A stretch of 31,961 nucleotides of DNA, taken from JACJVV01 sp047603135 (GTDB lineage Archaea > Nanobdellota > Nanobdellia > Woesearchaeales > JACJVV01). How positions within the stretch are numbered: position 1 is the first letter of the stretch; every line of letters starts with the position of its first letter. The notes under the pieces were generated by a model. That model searched no databases and was not told the origin of the DNA. It saw only the letters and a list, made by a program, of their open reading frames with translations. This document shows positions 31,886 to 31,961 of this stretch, in pieces. The translations under genes were made by a program, and so were the position numbers. The DNA lies in NCBI GenBank assembly GCA_047603135.1, contig JBLKOW010000002.1:1-31961 (forward strand), in the 5' to 3' direction.

Positions 31886-31961
31886 TATTTAATTTAATTT
31901 AGTTCACGACATACTTAAATAATATAGAAACAATATTAACAGTAATTCTTAATTATTCAAT

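Overview
The window is AT-rich archaeal chromosome. The evidence is a complete archaeal-order S10/spc ribosomal protein cluster (including eL19, eL32, eS4, SUI1 and the RNase P protein Rpp29), plus pelota, PAN, RFC small subunit, an EMC3/DUF106 insertase and TATA boxes about 26 nt before several start codons. The EMC3/DUF106 form with a beta-rich insertion, the lipid-anchored and Cys-rich surface proteins, and the lack of adk, cmk and truB at their usual places suggest a DPANN archaeon of the Woesearchaeota/Pacearchaeota kind. That placement is inference.

Layout. Positions 1-313 hold a BRE/TATA promoter followed by a strongly foldable 190-nt leader or small RNA, ahead of a small duplicated zinc-finger protein (+). 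pelA (-) follows. A promoter shared with pelA drives a six-gene envelope cluster on the + strand (1853-10123): a membrane-anchored protein with three jelly-roll-like modules and two Cys-rich modules, a coiled-coil/transmembrane protein, and four tandem paralogous lipoproteins with six conserved cysteines. It ends in a 10-bp hairpin plus T-tract terminator. Then come eL34 and eL14 (+), PAN and an M24 aminopeptidase (-), an M16 peptidase, a PRC-barrel protein and rfcS (+). From 16252 to 31671 the whole - strand is one ribosomal cluster running uL3, uL4, uL23, uL2, uS19, uL22, uS3, uL29, SUI1, Rpp29, uS17, uL14, uL24, eS4, uL5, uS14, uS8, uL6, eL32, eL19, uL18, uS5, uL30, uL15, SecY, EMC3/DUF106. 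It is headed by a roughly 180-nt leader (31672-31850).

How it fits together. The right half makes ribosomes and the membrane insertion machinery (SecY, EMC3-like). Pelota (ribosome rescue), PAN (proteasome unfolding) and the two peptidases are housekeeping quality control. The left part looks like a dedicated surface assembly of unknown function, and it is the best candidate for an undescribed system. The two structured leaders share an identical 12-nt promoter element and each contains a segment that can pair in two mutually exclusive ways, so both are candidate regulatory RNAs.

Several start codons were moved to internal ATGs because of Shine-Dalgarno or TATA spacing (eL14, uL15, uL30, uS3, uL23, RfcS and the fourth lipoprotein). 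No tRNA, rRNA, CRISPR array or insertion sequence was recognised.
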